Shown: one piece after another, positions 12,900 to 21,238 of the stretch
Layout of the letters: each line of letters begins with the position of its first letter
How positions within the stretch are numbered: position 1 is the first letter of the stretch
DNA from: Streptomyces diastaticus subsp. diastaticus
Lineage (GTDB): Bacteria; Actinomycetota; Actinomycetes; Streptomycetales; Streptomycetaceae
Direction of reading: 5' to 3'
Length of the DNA: 64,000 nucleotides
Assembly (NCBI RefSeq): GCF_011170125.1
Contig: NZ_BLLN01000005.1
Span: 1,860,001-1,924,000, forward strand
Made by a program: the position numbers and the translations under genes
Notes under the pieces: generated by a model
What the model saw: the letters and a program-made list of their open reading frames with translations, nothing else
The model's database searches: none
What the model was told of the DNA's origin: nothing

Positions 12900-12912
12900 G
12901 CGTGTGTCCAGG

Positions 12913-13848
12913 TCAGCGCCCGAGGGCGCGCCGCAGGGTGAGCCCGTGGTGGACGCGCAGGCGGCGCAGCTCCCACAGCGCCAGGCAGGTGACGGTGAGC
13001 GGACCGCCCCAGAGCAGGAAGGCGGCGACCTTCTCGGGGGCGTCGCCGTACTTGCCGGTCACCAGGTCGACCACGAGGTTCACCCAGACGAGGGCGACCG
13101 AGACCAGCGGAGGCACCACTTCGTGGACGTCGGCCGTGCGGAAGACGTTGGCCACGGAGTTGGCCAGGGCGCCGAGGCCGAAGAAGACCAGCCAGGCCAT
13201 GGCGAGGACCAGCCAGAGCCCGCTGCCGGTGACGTCGCCGCCCGGCTGGGTGAAGGCCACCGCGAGGACCGCGACGAGCGAGACGAGCAGCGAGAGCAGG
13301 ACGCAGAGCGGCCCACGCGCCCGGCGCAGGTAGATCCGGCGCAGCCCCGGCCGGGCCGCCTTGACGAAGACCGCGAGCGTCACGGGGACGACCAGGACCA
13401 GCACGACGCAGTTCTGCACCAGCTGGACCCAGGGCGCGGTGACCGCCTCGACGGCGTCGGCCACCTGGTAGACCAGCGCGACCCCGAGCACCACCACGAA
13501 CCCCGCGAACGCCCGCATCCGCTGGACCACCCGGGTCGCCGGGTCGTCGACCCGGTCGGGGCGCGAGGGCCGGCAGAGCCGCCGCGCGGCGACCGGCGGC
13601 AGCAGCCACCCCAGCCAGGTTCGCAGGAACCCGCCCCGGGAGGGCACCACCAGCGGGGCGTCGGCGGGACCGGGCGGCGCGTACGGGACCTGGGCCGGGA
13701 AGCCGTGGCCCGGGTAGCCGTGGTGCCCGCCGCCGGGAGGCCCGTAGGGGCTGCCCTGGCCGTACGGGGCGTACGGACCGTACGGATCGCCGCCGGGTGG
13801 GTAGGGTCCCGGCCCCGCTCCTGGTCCGTTCGTGGTGGGTCCCGCCAT
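12913..13848 (-). CDS. Polytopic membrane protein with Pro/Gly/Tyr-rich N-terminus
   Basis: 311 residues of unknown function. The first ~70 residues are rich in Gly, Pro and Tyr (repeats like PYGPYAPYGQ), a disordered cytosolic tail frequent in streptomycete membrane proteins. About six hydrophobic segments follow between roughly residues 110 and 300. No catalytic motif is evident. The ATG at 13848 follows GGGGGAACG. It is convergent with glgB and shares its hairpin; helD lies upstream on the same strand, separated by about 107 bases. It might be a Yip1/RDD-like protein, but I cannot support a family. Confidence 0.8.
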   Translation of the reverse strand: MAGPTTNGPGAGPGPYPPGGDPYGPYAPYGQGSPYGPPGGGHHGYPGHGFPAQVPYAPPGPADAPLVVPSRGGFLRTWLGWLLPPVAARRLCRPSRPDRVDDPATRVVQRMRAFAGFVVVLGVALVYQVADAVEAVTAPWVQLVQNCVVLVLVVPVTLAVFVKAARPGLRRIYLRRARGPLCVLLSLLVSLVAVLAVAFTQPGGDVTGSGLWLVLAMAWLVFFGLGALANSVANVFRTADVHEVVPPLVSVALVWVNLVVDLVTGKYGDAPEKVAAFLLWGGPLTVTCLALWELRRLRVHHGLTLRRALGR

Positions 13849-13955
13849 CGTTCCCCCGAGTCCGTGGCCGCCGTGCCGTGCCGTGCCGCGCCCGGGCCGC
13901 CTGACGGGGCGGTCGCGGACGCGGCCAGAGGATAGCGCGGGCGGCCGACGGGGCG

Positions 13956-16241
13956 TCAGCGGGTTTCGACCGTCCCCGGGTCGGCGAGGGCGGCGGGCAG
14001 GTCACCGGTGTGCAGCAGGCCCAGGGTGCGGGTGGCGCGGGTCAGCGCCACGTACAGGTCGCTGGTGGGGACGGCGGCCGGTTCCACCACGAGGACCGCG
14101 TCGAACTCCAGCCCCTTGGCCTGGCGCGGGGTCAGCAGCACCACCGGCCTGGTCAGGTCGGGCTCGCCCCCGGCGGTGACGTCCAGCCTGGCCGCGAGCG
14201 CCTCGTGCAGGGACGCCGGGGCGATCACCGCGAGCCGCCCCTCCTCGGGGGCGTCGGCGCGGGCCGCCTCGGCGACGGCCGCCGGGAGACCCTCGGGGGT
14301 GGTCCGGCGCGACCAGGGACGCCGGCCGGTGGAGCGGACCGAGGAGGGCGGGGTGAAGCCGGGGTCCTCGGCGCGCAGCAGGGCCCCGGCGACGGCCATG
14401 ATCTCCTCGGGCGTGCGGTAGTTGACGCCGAGCCGGGTGTACTCCCAGCGTCCGGGGACGTACGGGTCGAGGATGGCGCCCCAGTCGCCGAGGCCGCCCC
14501 CTTCGGCGGTCTGGGCGGGGTCGCCGACCAGCGTCATGGAGCGGGTCGGCGAGCGGCGCATCAGCAGTCGCCAGGCCATCGCGGAGAGTTCCTGCGCCTC
14601 GTCCACGATGATGTGGCCGAAGGCCCAGGTACGGTCGGCGGCGGCCCGCTCGGCGGCCGTGCGGTGGTCGGCCTCCTCGTGGCGTTCGGCCATCCGCTCG
14701 GCGTCGATGACGTCGTGGGCGCCGAGCACCTCGGAGTCCTCGTCGTCCTTGTCCTCGAACTCGTAGGTCCGGGAGGCGTAGGCGACCTCCAGGACGCCCT
14801 GGGCGTAGGCGATGCGTTCCTGCCGTTCGGCCTCGGCGGCGGCGCGGGCGGCCGAGTCGTCCTCGCCGAGGAGTTCGGCGGCCTCGTCCAGGAGCGGCAC
14901 GTCGGCCGGGGTCCACTCCCCGCCCTCGCGGCGGATCGCGGCGGCCTCGCCCTCGGGCAGGTGGGTGGGGTCGGCGAGATAGCCCGTGAGGAACTCCTCG
15001 GGGGTGAGCTGGGGCCAGAGCGAGCCGATGGCCGCGTGGACCTCCGGGCTGGCGGCGATCTCCTTGGCGAGCTGGGCCACGTCGGAGGCGTCCAGCAGGT
15101 TGGGGCCGCCGTAGGGATCGGCGCCGAGGCGGTCGGTGAGCTGGGCGGTGAGCGCGTCGATGATCCGGAAGGCGAAGTGCGGGCGGGCCAGGTTGTGCGG
15201 CAGTCCGGCGGCGCGGGCCCGCTCGCGCGCCTCGGTGGCCGTCGCGCGGTCCAGGTGGAGGGTGCCGTAGTCGTCGTGGTCGATCTCCAGCACCTCGTCC
15301 GGCACGGCCTGCCGGTCGGCGACGGCCCGGGCCAGCGCCTCGGCCATCTCCGGCCGCCCCTTGACCTCCGCGGCCCGGGCGGTGTCGGCGCCCCGTGCCT
15401 GGACGCCGGGGAACAGCTCGCCGAGGGTGGCGAGCCAGACGCCGGTCTCGCCGAGCGAGGGCAGTACCTCGCCGATGTAGCCGAGGAAGGCCGGGTTCGG
15501 GCCGACGACGAGCACGGCGCGGCGGGCCAGTTGCTCCCGGTGGGCGTACAGGAGGTAGGCGGCGCGGTGCAGGGCGACGGCGGTCTTGCCGGTGCCGGGG
15601 CCGCCCTCGACGACGAGGACGCCCTGGTGCGGGGCGCGGATGATGCGGTCCTGCTCCGCCTGGATGGTCTGCACGATGTCGGCCATCCGGCCGGTGCGGG
15701 CGGCGCCGAGCGCGGCGAGCAGGACGGCGTCGCCGTTGGGGTCCTCGTGGCCGGTGCGCCGCTCGTCGCCCAGGTCGAGGATCTCGTCGTGCAGCGCGGT
15801 GACCGCGCGGCCCTCGGTGGTGAGGTGGCGGCGCCTGCGCAGCCCCATCGGGGTGTGGCCGGTGGCCAGGTAGAAGGGCCGGGCGACCGGTGCCCGCCAG
15901 TCGATGAGGACCGGAGTGCGTTCGGCGTTCTCCTCCCGGATTCCGATACGGCCGATGTGCCGGCTGGTCCCGTCCCGGAAATCCAGCCGGCCGAAACAGA
16001 GCCCGGAATCCACGGCGTCCAGCGCCGCCGCGGTCAGCCCGTGCTCGGTGACCGCCACGTCCCGTTCGAGCCGGGCCTGCTGCCCCGTGGTGACCTGCGA
16101 CAACGACGTTCGGACGGCGTTGTCCTCAGCGGCGCGACGGGCGTCGAGGAGGGTGTACAGGTGGGTGACGAAGGACTGCTCCGCCCGCAATTCCGCGTCG
16201 TCCCCGCGCTCTGCGCGATTCCCCTGCCGCTCGGTTGACAA
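13956..16241 (-). CDS. helD: HelD-family RNA polymerase-associated helicase (HelR-like)
   Basis: A 761-residue UvrD/Rep-superfamily ATPase of the actinobacterial HelD type. This family enters the RNA polymerase channels to release stalled or rifamycin-bound enzyme. An N-terminal charged, probably coiled-coil arm (about 15-60) precedes Walker A GGPGTGKT (213-220). The Walker-B region IIVDEAQELSAMAW and LVGDPAQ, and a C-terminal helicase motif (RQAKGLEFDAVLVVEP), are all present. The start is TTG at 16241 with GAGGAG six bases upstream. Its 5' end overlaps a strong divergent promoter for a candidate small RNA. I saw no obvious rifamycin-associated element upstream, so inducible rifampicin resistance is not supported here. 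Confidence 0.9.
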   Translation of the reverse strand: MSTERQGNRAERGDDAELRAEQSFVTHLYTLLDARRAAEDNAVRTSLSQVTTGQQARLERDVAVTEHGLTAAALDAVDSGLCFGRLDFRDGTSRHIGRIGIREENAERTPVLIDWRAPVARPFYLATGHTPMGLRRRRHLTTEGRAVTALHDEILDLGDERRTGHEDPNGDAVLLAALGAARTGRMADIVQTIQAEQDRIIRAPHQGVLVVEGGPGTGKTAVALHRAAYLLYAHREQLARRAVLVVGPNPAFLGYIGEVLPSLGETGVWLATLGELFPGVQARGADTARAAEVKGRPEMAEALARAVADRQAVPDEVLEIDHDDYGTLHLDRATATEARERARAAGLPHNLARPHFAFRIIDALTAQLTDRLGADPYGGPNLLDASDVAQLAKEIAASPEVHAAIGSLWPQLTPEEFLTGYLADPTHLPEGEAAAIRREGGEWTPADVPLLDEAAELLGEDDSAARAAAEAERQERIAYAQGVLEVAYASRTYEFEDKDDEDSEVLGAHDVIDAERMAERHEEADHRTAAERAAADRTWAFGHIIVDEAQELSAMAWRLLMRRSPTRSMTLVGDPAQTAEGGGLGDWGAILDPYVPGRWEYTRLGVNYRTPEEIMAVAGALLRAEDPGFTPPSSVRSTGRRPWSRRTTPEGLPAAVAEAARADAPEEGRLAVIAPASLHEALAARLDVTAGGEPDLTRPVVLLTPRQAKGLEFDAVLVVEPAAVPTSDLYVALTRATRTLGLLHTGDLPAALADPGTVETR

Positions 16242-16264
16242 TGCGACTCCTCGCCGGTTAAGAT
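16235..16264 (+). promoter_or_regulatory. Near-consensus housekeeping sigma promoter inside the helD start region
   Basis: TTGACA at 16235-16240 is separated by 18 bases from TAAGAT at 16259-16264. This is a perfect -35 and a good -10, rare in GC-rich Streptomyces DNA. It points rightward, away from helD, and overlaps the helD start codon and ribosome site. Predicted transcription start is about 16271. Confidence 0.72.
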
Positions 16265-16270
16265 GGCTTC

Positions 16271-16366
16271 ATCAGGTGTTTTTCTGCGCCCATTCGAAGG
16301 AAAGCAGAAACATCGAATATACGCAGCGAAAGCCCCTGGACGTCAAATCGTCCGGGGGCTTTTTCT
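16271..16366 (+). ncRNA. Candidate small RNA of about 96 nt
   Basis: Bounded by the strong promoter at 16235-16264 and an intrinsic terminator ending in a T-run. Between them is AT-richer sequence with clear folding. CTGCG (16284-16288) pairs with CGCAG (16322-16326). ATTCGA (16292-16297) pairs with TCGAAT (16313-16318). The two stems stack around a 3/3 internal loop with a 15-base purine-rich loop (16298-16312). TTTCTGC (16281-16287) can instead pair with GCAGAAA (16304-16310), competing with the basal stem. No reading frame with a ribosome site lies inside. It is antisense to any helD leader starting beyond 16271. The family is unknown to me. Confidence 0.6.
16329..16366 (+). terminator. 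Intrinsic terminator of the candidate small RNA
   Basis: Arms 16329-16342 and 16349-16362 pair over 14 bases with one wobble, around a six-base loop. Five Ts at 16360-16364 follow or overlap the 3' arm. The T-run exists only in the rightward direction. Confidence 0.75.
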
Positions 16367-16497
16367 TCGCTCTTCGGCTCTTCCTCCCTCCGCCGCCCGC
16401 GCGAGCCGCCGGGTGTCCGCGACGCGGTCACCGGGGGCGGTGGGTGCGGGGTGCAGCTATCCTGCGCGGTCGGCTCCCTCGGGAAAGACGGGCCACC

Positions 16498-16957
16498 ATG
16501 GACGGGACCCCCGGCGACCGGCGCGGGCGCGTCGTCGCCGCGCTCGACGGCGCGAGCATGTCGCGCCACGCCACGGGCCAGACGGTCCTCGACAGCGTCG
16601 ACTGAACCGTCCGGGCCGGCGAGCACTGGTCTCTGCTCGGCCCCAACGGTGCCGGGAAGACCGGCATCCTGCGCCTCGTGGGCGCGACCGCCTTCCCCAC
16701 CACGGGCACGGTCGAGGTCCTCGGCGACCGCCTCGGCCGCGTCGACGTCCGGGAACTGCGGGCCCGCATCGGCCACGTCTCCACCTCGCAGCGCGTCCCG
16801 CGGGAACTGCCCGGCCACGCCGTGGTCCCTCACCGGGCACACCGGCACGGTCCAGCCGCTGTGGCGGAAGTACGGCGACGACGTCCGCGAGCGCGCCCGC
16901 GCGCTGCTCGCCGAGCTCCGGATCACGGAGCCGGCCGACCGGACGTACGGCGTGACG
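16498..16957 (+). pseudogene. Decayed ABC transporter ATP-binding protein
   Basis: Starts with ATG at 16498 (MDGTPGDRRGRVV...). An in-frame TGA at 16603-16605 stands where homologous ABC ATPases would be expected to have a codon, probably Trp, just before TVRAGEHWSLLGPNGAGKT. Walker A is intact after the stop. Near 16828 the frame shifts by one base: the sequence GHAVV continues in the next frame as LTGHTGTVQPLWRKYGDD. Homology ends near 16957 (ADRTYGV) and runs into the dctA terminator. The signature motif, Walker B and H-loop are therefore missing. Stop, frameshift and 3' truncation together mean it is non-functional. Confidence 0.85.
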
Positions 16958-16960
16958 CCA

Positions 16961-16998
16961 CGCGAACGCCCCCGGCGGGGGGTCCGGGGGCGTTCGCG
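16961..16998. terminator. Hairpin after dctA
   Basis: Perfect 15-base inverted repeat, arms 16961-16975 and 16984-16998 with an 8-base loop. It lies 80 bases past the dctA stop on the minus strand and abuts the broken end of the ABC pseudogene. Confidence 0.7.
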
Positions 16999-17077
16999 GG
17001 CCGGGCGGTGGGGGGGGATGCCCGGTCCGGGGCGCGCCGCGCCTCGGGGGGATGTGAGGCGCGGCGCGAGGTGTGGG

Positions 17078-18496
17078 TCAGGTGCTGGACTTCTGGAGGG
17101 GGACGCCGCCGTCGGCCGGTCCCGCGGCGGGCTCGGGGGTGTCCTGGGCCAAACCGTCCTTGACCGGCGGCGCCTCGACGTCCTCGGGGGCCGGACCGCC
17201 GTGGCCGTCGTCGACCAGGGTCTTCTCGTCGAAGGGGATCTCCCCGGCGAGGACCCTGGTGACGCGGTCGCGGTCGATCTCCTTGGTCCAGGTGCCGATG
17301 AGCAGGGTGGCCACGGCGTTGCCCGCGAAGTTGGTCATGGCGCGGGCCTCGGACATGAAGCGGTCGATGCCGACGATCAGGCCGACACCGTCGACCAGCT
17401 CGGGCCGGTGCGACTGGAGACCGCCCGCCAGGGTGGCGAGCCCGGCGCCGGTGACGCCCGCCGCGCCCTTGGAGGCGATGATCATGAAGAGGAGCAGGGA
17501 GACCTGCTCACCCACGGAGAGCGGGTTGCCCATCGCCTCGGCGACGAAGAGGGAGGCCATCGTCAGGTAGATGGCGGTGCCGTCGAGGTTGAAGGAGTAG
17601 CCGGTCGGGACGGTGATGCCGACGACGGGCTTGGAGATGCCCAGGTGCTCCATCTTGGCGATGAGGCGGGGCAGCGCCGACTCCGACGAGGAGGTGGAGA
17701 GGATCAGCAGGAACTCGCGGCCCAGGTACTTGAGCAGCTTGAGGATGTTGACCCCGGTGCAGATGCGCAGCAGCGCGCCGAGCACGACGACCACGAAGAC
17801 CAGACAGGTGACGTAGAAGCCGATCATGATGACGGCCAGCGACTTCAGCGCGTCGACGCCGGTCTCGCCGACCACCGCCGCGATGGCGCCGAAGGCACCG
17901 ACGGGGGCCGCCCACATGATCATGGCGAGGACCCGGAAGACCAGCCGCTGGATGTGGCCGATGCCGGCCAGGATCGGCTCACCGGACTTGCCGAGGGCCT
18001 GCACGGCGAAGCCGACCAGGAGAGCGATCAGCAGGGTCTGGAGGACCTCGCCGCCGGTGAAGGCGGAGACCATGGTGGTCGGGATGATGCCGATGAGGAA
18101 GTCGACGGTGGACTCGCTGCCGTCGCTGGCCTGGGCCTCGCCGGCGCCGCGCAGCTCGTCGGTGAGCTGCATACCGTGGCCCGGCTCCAGGAAGTTGCCG
18201 ACGACCAGGCCGATGGCGAGGGCGACGGTCGACATCACGATGAAGTAGCCGAGGGCGAGACCGCCGACCGCACCGACCTTCGCCGCCTTACGGACCGATC
18301 CGACGCCCAGCACGATCGTGCAGAAGATGATCGGCGAGATCATCATCTTGATGAGGTTGACGAAGCCGGTGCCGAGCGGCTTCAGCTCGACGGCCAGCGA
18401 CGGGGCGGCGAAGCCGACGAGGATGCCGAGCACCACCGCGGCGATCACGGCGATGTACAGGTAGTGGGTTCTGTCCCGTTTGGCGGCAGCAGCCAC
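17078..18496 (-). CDS. dctA: Cation:C4-dicarboxylate symporter (DctA/GltP family)
   Basis: 472-residue DAACS-family inner-membrane carrier importing succinate, malate or fumarate with protons or sodium. It has about eight membrane segments, the family motif SFNLDGTAIYLTMASLF and the Ser-rich re-entrant stretch STSSSESALPRLI. The GTG at 18496 is chosen because AAGGAGG (complement of 18502-18508) lies five bases before it; the longer frame adds a non-conserved Arg/Pro tail. The C-terminus is acidic and Pro-rich. It is divergent from a CitA/DcuS-like kinase and CitB/DcuR-like regulator, the classic arrangement for dicarboxylate-induced dctA. Confidence 0.92.
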   Translation of the reverse strand: MAAAAKRDRTHYLYIAVIAAVVLGILVGFAAPSLAVELKPLGTGFVNLIKMMISPIIFCTIVLGVGSVRKAAKVGAVGGLALGYFIVMSTVALAIGLVVGNFLEPGHGMQLTDELRGAGEAQASDGSESTVDFLIGIIPTTMVSAFTGGEVLQTLLIALLVGFAVQALGKSGEPILAGIGHIQRLVFRVLAMIMWAAPVGAFGAIAAVVGETGVDALKSLAVIMIGFYVTCLVFVVVVLGALLRICTGVNILKLLKYLGREFLLILSTSSSESALPRLIAKMEHLGISKPVVGITVPTGYSFNLDGTAIYLTMASLFVAEAMGNPLSVGEQVSLLLFMIIASKGAAGVTGAGLATLAGGLQSHRPELVDGVGLIVGIDRFMSEARAMTNFAGNAVATLLIGTWTKEIDRDRVTRVLAGEIPFDEKTLVDDGHGGPAPEDVEAPPVKDGLAQDTPEPAAGPADGGVPLQKSST

Positions 18497-18729
18497 GGGG
18501 GCCTCCTTGGACGTCGTCGTCGGGATGCGGACCTGCCTCGGGCGGCTGCCCGGCGCAGGACGTGCAAGCGACGCTCCAGGCCCGGGGCGGGTGAGCGGGA
18601 CATGCCTGCACAACGCTCAGTGCGTGCGGCTCACGTGCTGGCGGTGCCGCGACTCTTTCGCAGGCTGTGAGGGCGGTCACCCTTGCGTTCATTTAGTTCG
18701 CGCACTTCCGGCCAGGCAGACTGTCCGGC

Positions 18730-20412
18730 ATGCCCCTCCGTCGTCCCCGCAGCCTCGCCGGTCAGCTCTTCGCGATGCAGGTGTTCCTGGTGGGCCTGCT
18801 GATCCTCGGCTGTGTCCTGTTCGCGTTCCTCTCCGACCGGCGCCAGGCCGAGGAGGCGGCGGGCCGCCAGGCGGGCGCCACGGCCCGCGCGGTCGCCGAC
18901 TCCCCCTCGGTACGCGAGGCGATCCAGGCCGGCGGCGACCCCTCGCGCGTCCTCCAGCCGTACGCCGAGGAGGTCCGCCGGGACGCGGACGTCGACTTCG
19001 TCACCATCATGGACACCGACGGCATCCGCTGGACCCACCCGGACGAGGGGCAGATAGGCGAGCGCTTCCTCGGCCACACCGAGGAGGCACTGAGTGGCCG
19101 GACCCTCCAGGAGACGTACACCGGCACGCTCGGGCCCTCGGTGCGGGTGGTCACCCCGATCCGGGCCGACGGCGAGGTGATCGGGCTGGTCAGCGCGGGC
19201 ATCACGGTCGACCAGATCGCGGCCCGGCTGCGCGACCAGGTGCTGACGCTGCTCACGGTGGGCGGGCTGACCCTGGCGGTCGGCGGGGTCGGCACGTACG
19301 TCATCAACGCGCGGCTGCGCCGCCACACCCACGACATGGACGCCGCCCAGCTCAGCCACATGTACGCCTACCACCAGGCGGTCCTGCACGCCGTGCGCGA
19401 GGGCCTGGTGATGCTCGACGGGCAGCGCAGGATCGCGCTGATCAACGACGGGGCGCGGGAGCTGCTCGGGCTCGCCCCGGAGCACGGCGTCGGCGACCGG
19501 GCCGACGAGCTGGGCCTGCCCGCCCCGCTGACAGGGGCGCTGCTGGCGGCCGAGCCACGCGTCGACGAGGTGCACCTGAGCGCCGACCGGGTCCTGGTGG
19601 TCAACACCTCGCCGGTCGCCGCCGGTGAGCAGCGCGGCACCGTCGTCACCCTGCGCGACCACACCGAGCTCCAGGCGCTCACCGGCGAGCTGGACTCCGA
19701 GCGCGGCTTCTCGCAGGCGCTGCGCTCGCAGGCGCACGAGGCGGCCAACCGGCTGCACACCGTGGTCTCGCTGATCGAGCTGGGCCGGGCGGACGAGGCG
19801 GTGGAGTTCGCCACCGCCGAACTGGAGCTGGCCCAGACCCTCACCGACCAGGTGGTGCAGGCGGTCGGCGAGCCGGTGCTGGCCGCGCTGCTGCTGGGCA
19901 AGACGGCGCAGGCCAACGAGCGCGGCACCGAGCTGACCGTGCACGAGGACAGCCGCCTGGACGACGGGGTGCTCCCGCCGGAGCTGCCCGCCCGCGACCT
20001 GGTCACGGTGCTGGGCAACCTGATCGACAACGCGATGGAGGCCGTCTCCGCCACCCCGGGGGCCCGGATCGCGGTCACCGCCCGTGCCGAGGCCGACGGG
20101 CTGCTGCTGCGGGTCGCCGACAACGGCCCGGGCGTCCGCGACGGCGAGGAGGTCTTCCGCCGGGGCTGGTCGACCAAGGACGGCGGCGGCCGGGGCCTGG
20201 GGCTGGCGCTGGTCCGGCAGACGGCCGAACGGCACGGCGGTACGGTCAGCGTGGGCGAGGCCCCGGGTGGCGGCGCCTCCTTCGAGGTACGCGTCCCGTT
20301 CTCCTCCCCCTCGGCCGGGCCCCCCGCGCGCACCGGCGCGGGCCCGCCCGCGACGGCCCCGCAGCCGACCCCCGCCCCGACCGACGAAGCCCCCTTGGAG
20401 AGCCGCAGATGA
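18730..20412 (+). CDS. Sensor histidine kinase, CitA/DcuS family
   Basis: 560 residues. One membrane helix (about 13-34), an extracytoplasmic single-Cache sensor domain (about 40-165), a second helix (about 170-195), a PAS-like domain (about 215-310), then the kinase. The phosphoacceptor is His336 in SQAHEAANRLH, with N-box LGNLIDNAMEAV, DNGPGV and GRGLGLALV following. A Pro/Ala-rich tail ends the protein. The Cache domain and divergent dctA suggest it senses extracellular C4-dicarboxylate or citrate. Its stop overlaps the next ATG by four bases. Confidence 0.92.
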   Translation: MPLRRPRSLAGQLFAMQVFLVGLLILGCVLFAFLSDRRQAEEAAGRQAGATARAVADSPSVREAIQAGGDPSRVLQPYAEEVRRDADVDFVTIMDTDGIRWTHPDEGQIGERFLGHTEEALSGRTLQETYTGTLGPSVRVVTPIRADGEVIGLVSAGITVDQIAARLRDQVLTLLTVGGLTLAVGGVGTYVINARLRRHTHDMDAAQLSHMYAYHQAVLHAVREGLVMLDGQRRIALINDGARELLGLAPEHGVGDRADELGLPAPLTGALLAAEPRVDEVHLSADRVLVVNTSPVAAGEQRGTVVTLRDHTELQALTGELDSERGFSQALRSQAHEAANRLHTVVSLIELGRADEAVEFATAELELAQTLTDQVVQAVGEPVLAALLLGKTAQANERGTELTVHEDSRLDDGVLPPELPARDLVTVLGNLIDNAMEAVSATPGARIAVTARAEADGLLLRVADNGPGVRDGEEVFRRGWSTKDGGGRGLGLALVRQTAERHGGTVSVGEAPGGGASFEVRVPFSSPSAGPPARTGAGPPATAPQPTPAPTDEAPLESRR

Positions 20413-21146
20413 CCGCCCACCACGACCGGCCCGCCGGCTACGACGGCGCGGGCGCGCCCCGCGGCGGGCAAGGCGGTCCGGGCCCGGTACGGGTGCTGGT
20501 GGTGGAGGACGACCCGGTGGCGGCCGACGCGCACCGGACGTACGTGGAGCGGGTGCCCGGGTTCACCGTGGTGGGGGTGGCGCACTCGGGGGCCGAGGCG
20601 CAGCGCGCGCTGGAGCGGTTCCCGGTCGACCTGCTCCTGCTCGACCTGTACCTGCCGGACGGGCACGGTCTCCAGCTGGCCCGCTCCCTGCGGGCGGCCG
20701 GGCACCGGGCGGACGTGATAGCGGTGACCTCGGCCCGCGACCTGGCGATCGTCCGCGAAGGGGTGTCGCTGGGCGTGGTCCAGTACGTCCTCAAACCGTT
20801 CACCTTCGCGACGCTGCGGGACCGCCTGGCGCGGTACGCCCAGTTCCGCACCGCCGTCGGGGAGGCCAGCGGCCAGGCCGAGGTGGACCAGGCCCTGAGC
20901 GCCCTGCGGGCCCCGCAGCCGGCCGTCCTGCCGAAGGGCCTCAGCGCCCCCACCCTGGAACGGGTGACCAGCGCCCTGCGCGGGGCGCCCGAGGGCCTGA
21001 CGGCGGCGGCCACCGGCGAGGAGGTCGGGATCTCCCGCATCACCGCCCGCCGCTACCTGGAGCACCTGGTCACCGCGGGCCGCGCGGTACGCGCCCCGCA
21101 GTACGGCACCGTCGGGCGTCCGGAGCTGCGCTACCGCTGGCAGTGA
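20409..21146 (+). CDS. Response regulator, CitB/DcuR family
   Basis: 245 residues. A receiver domain (about 26-145) has the acidic pair VVEDD, phosphoacceptor Asp79 (LLLLDLYLPD) and Lys in YVLKPF. The C-terminal winged-helix type DNA-binding part includes AATGEEVGISRITARRYLEHL. It is coupled to the kinase by ATGA. The likely target is the 233-base divergent dctA promoter region. The first 25 residues are Gly-rich and poorly conserved. Confidence 0.92.
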   Translation: MTAHHDRPAGYDGAGAPRGGQGGPGPVRVLVVEDDPVAADAHRTYVERVPGFTVVGVAHSGAEAQRALERFPVDLLLLDLYLPDGHGLQLARSLRAAGHRADVIAVTSARDLAIVREGVSLGVVQYVLKPFTFATLRDRLARYAQFRTAVGEASGQAEVDQALSALRAPQPAVLPKGLSAPTLERVTSALRGAPEGLTAAATGEEVGISRITARRYLEHLVTAGRAVRAPQYGTVGRPELRYRWQ

Positions 21147-21181
21147 GCGCCACCCGGGCGTCCCGTGTTCGCGCACGCGAG

Positions 21182-21218
21182 GACGGCGGCGCACCGGACA
21201 TCCTGGCGCGCCGCCGTC
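21182..21218. terminator. Hairpin between response regulator and pfkA
   Basis: Perfect 11-base inverted repeat, arms 21182-21192 and 21208-21218, between two convergent genes. Confidence 0.6.
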
Positions 21219-21238
21219 GGCGGTGGTCGGGGAGCGGT

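Noticed and set aside
14010..16238. 742-codon plus-strand frame opposite helD
   Set aside because: Shadow of the helicase; no ribosome site and no recognisable domain.
16242..16330. Rifamycin-associated element upstream of helD
   Set aside because: Looked for a GGGGCTT-type inverted repeat upstream of the start. The only GGGGCTTT is part of the small-RNA terminator.
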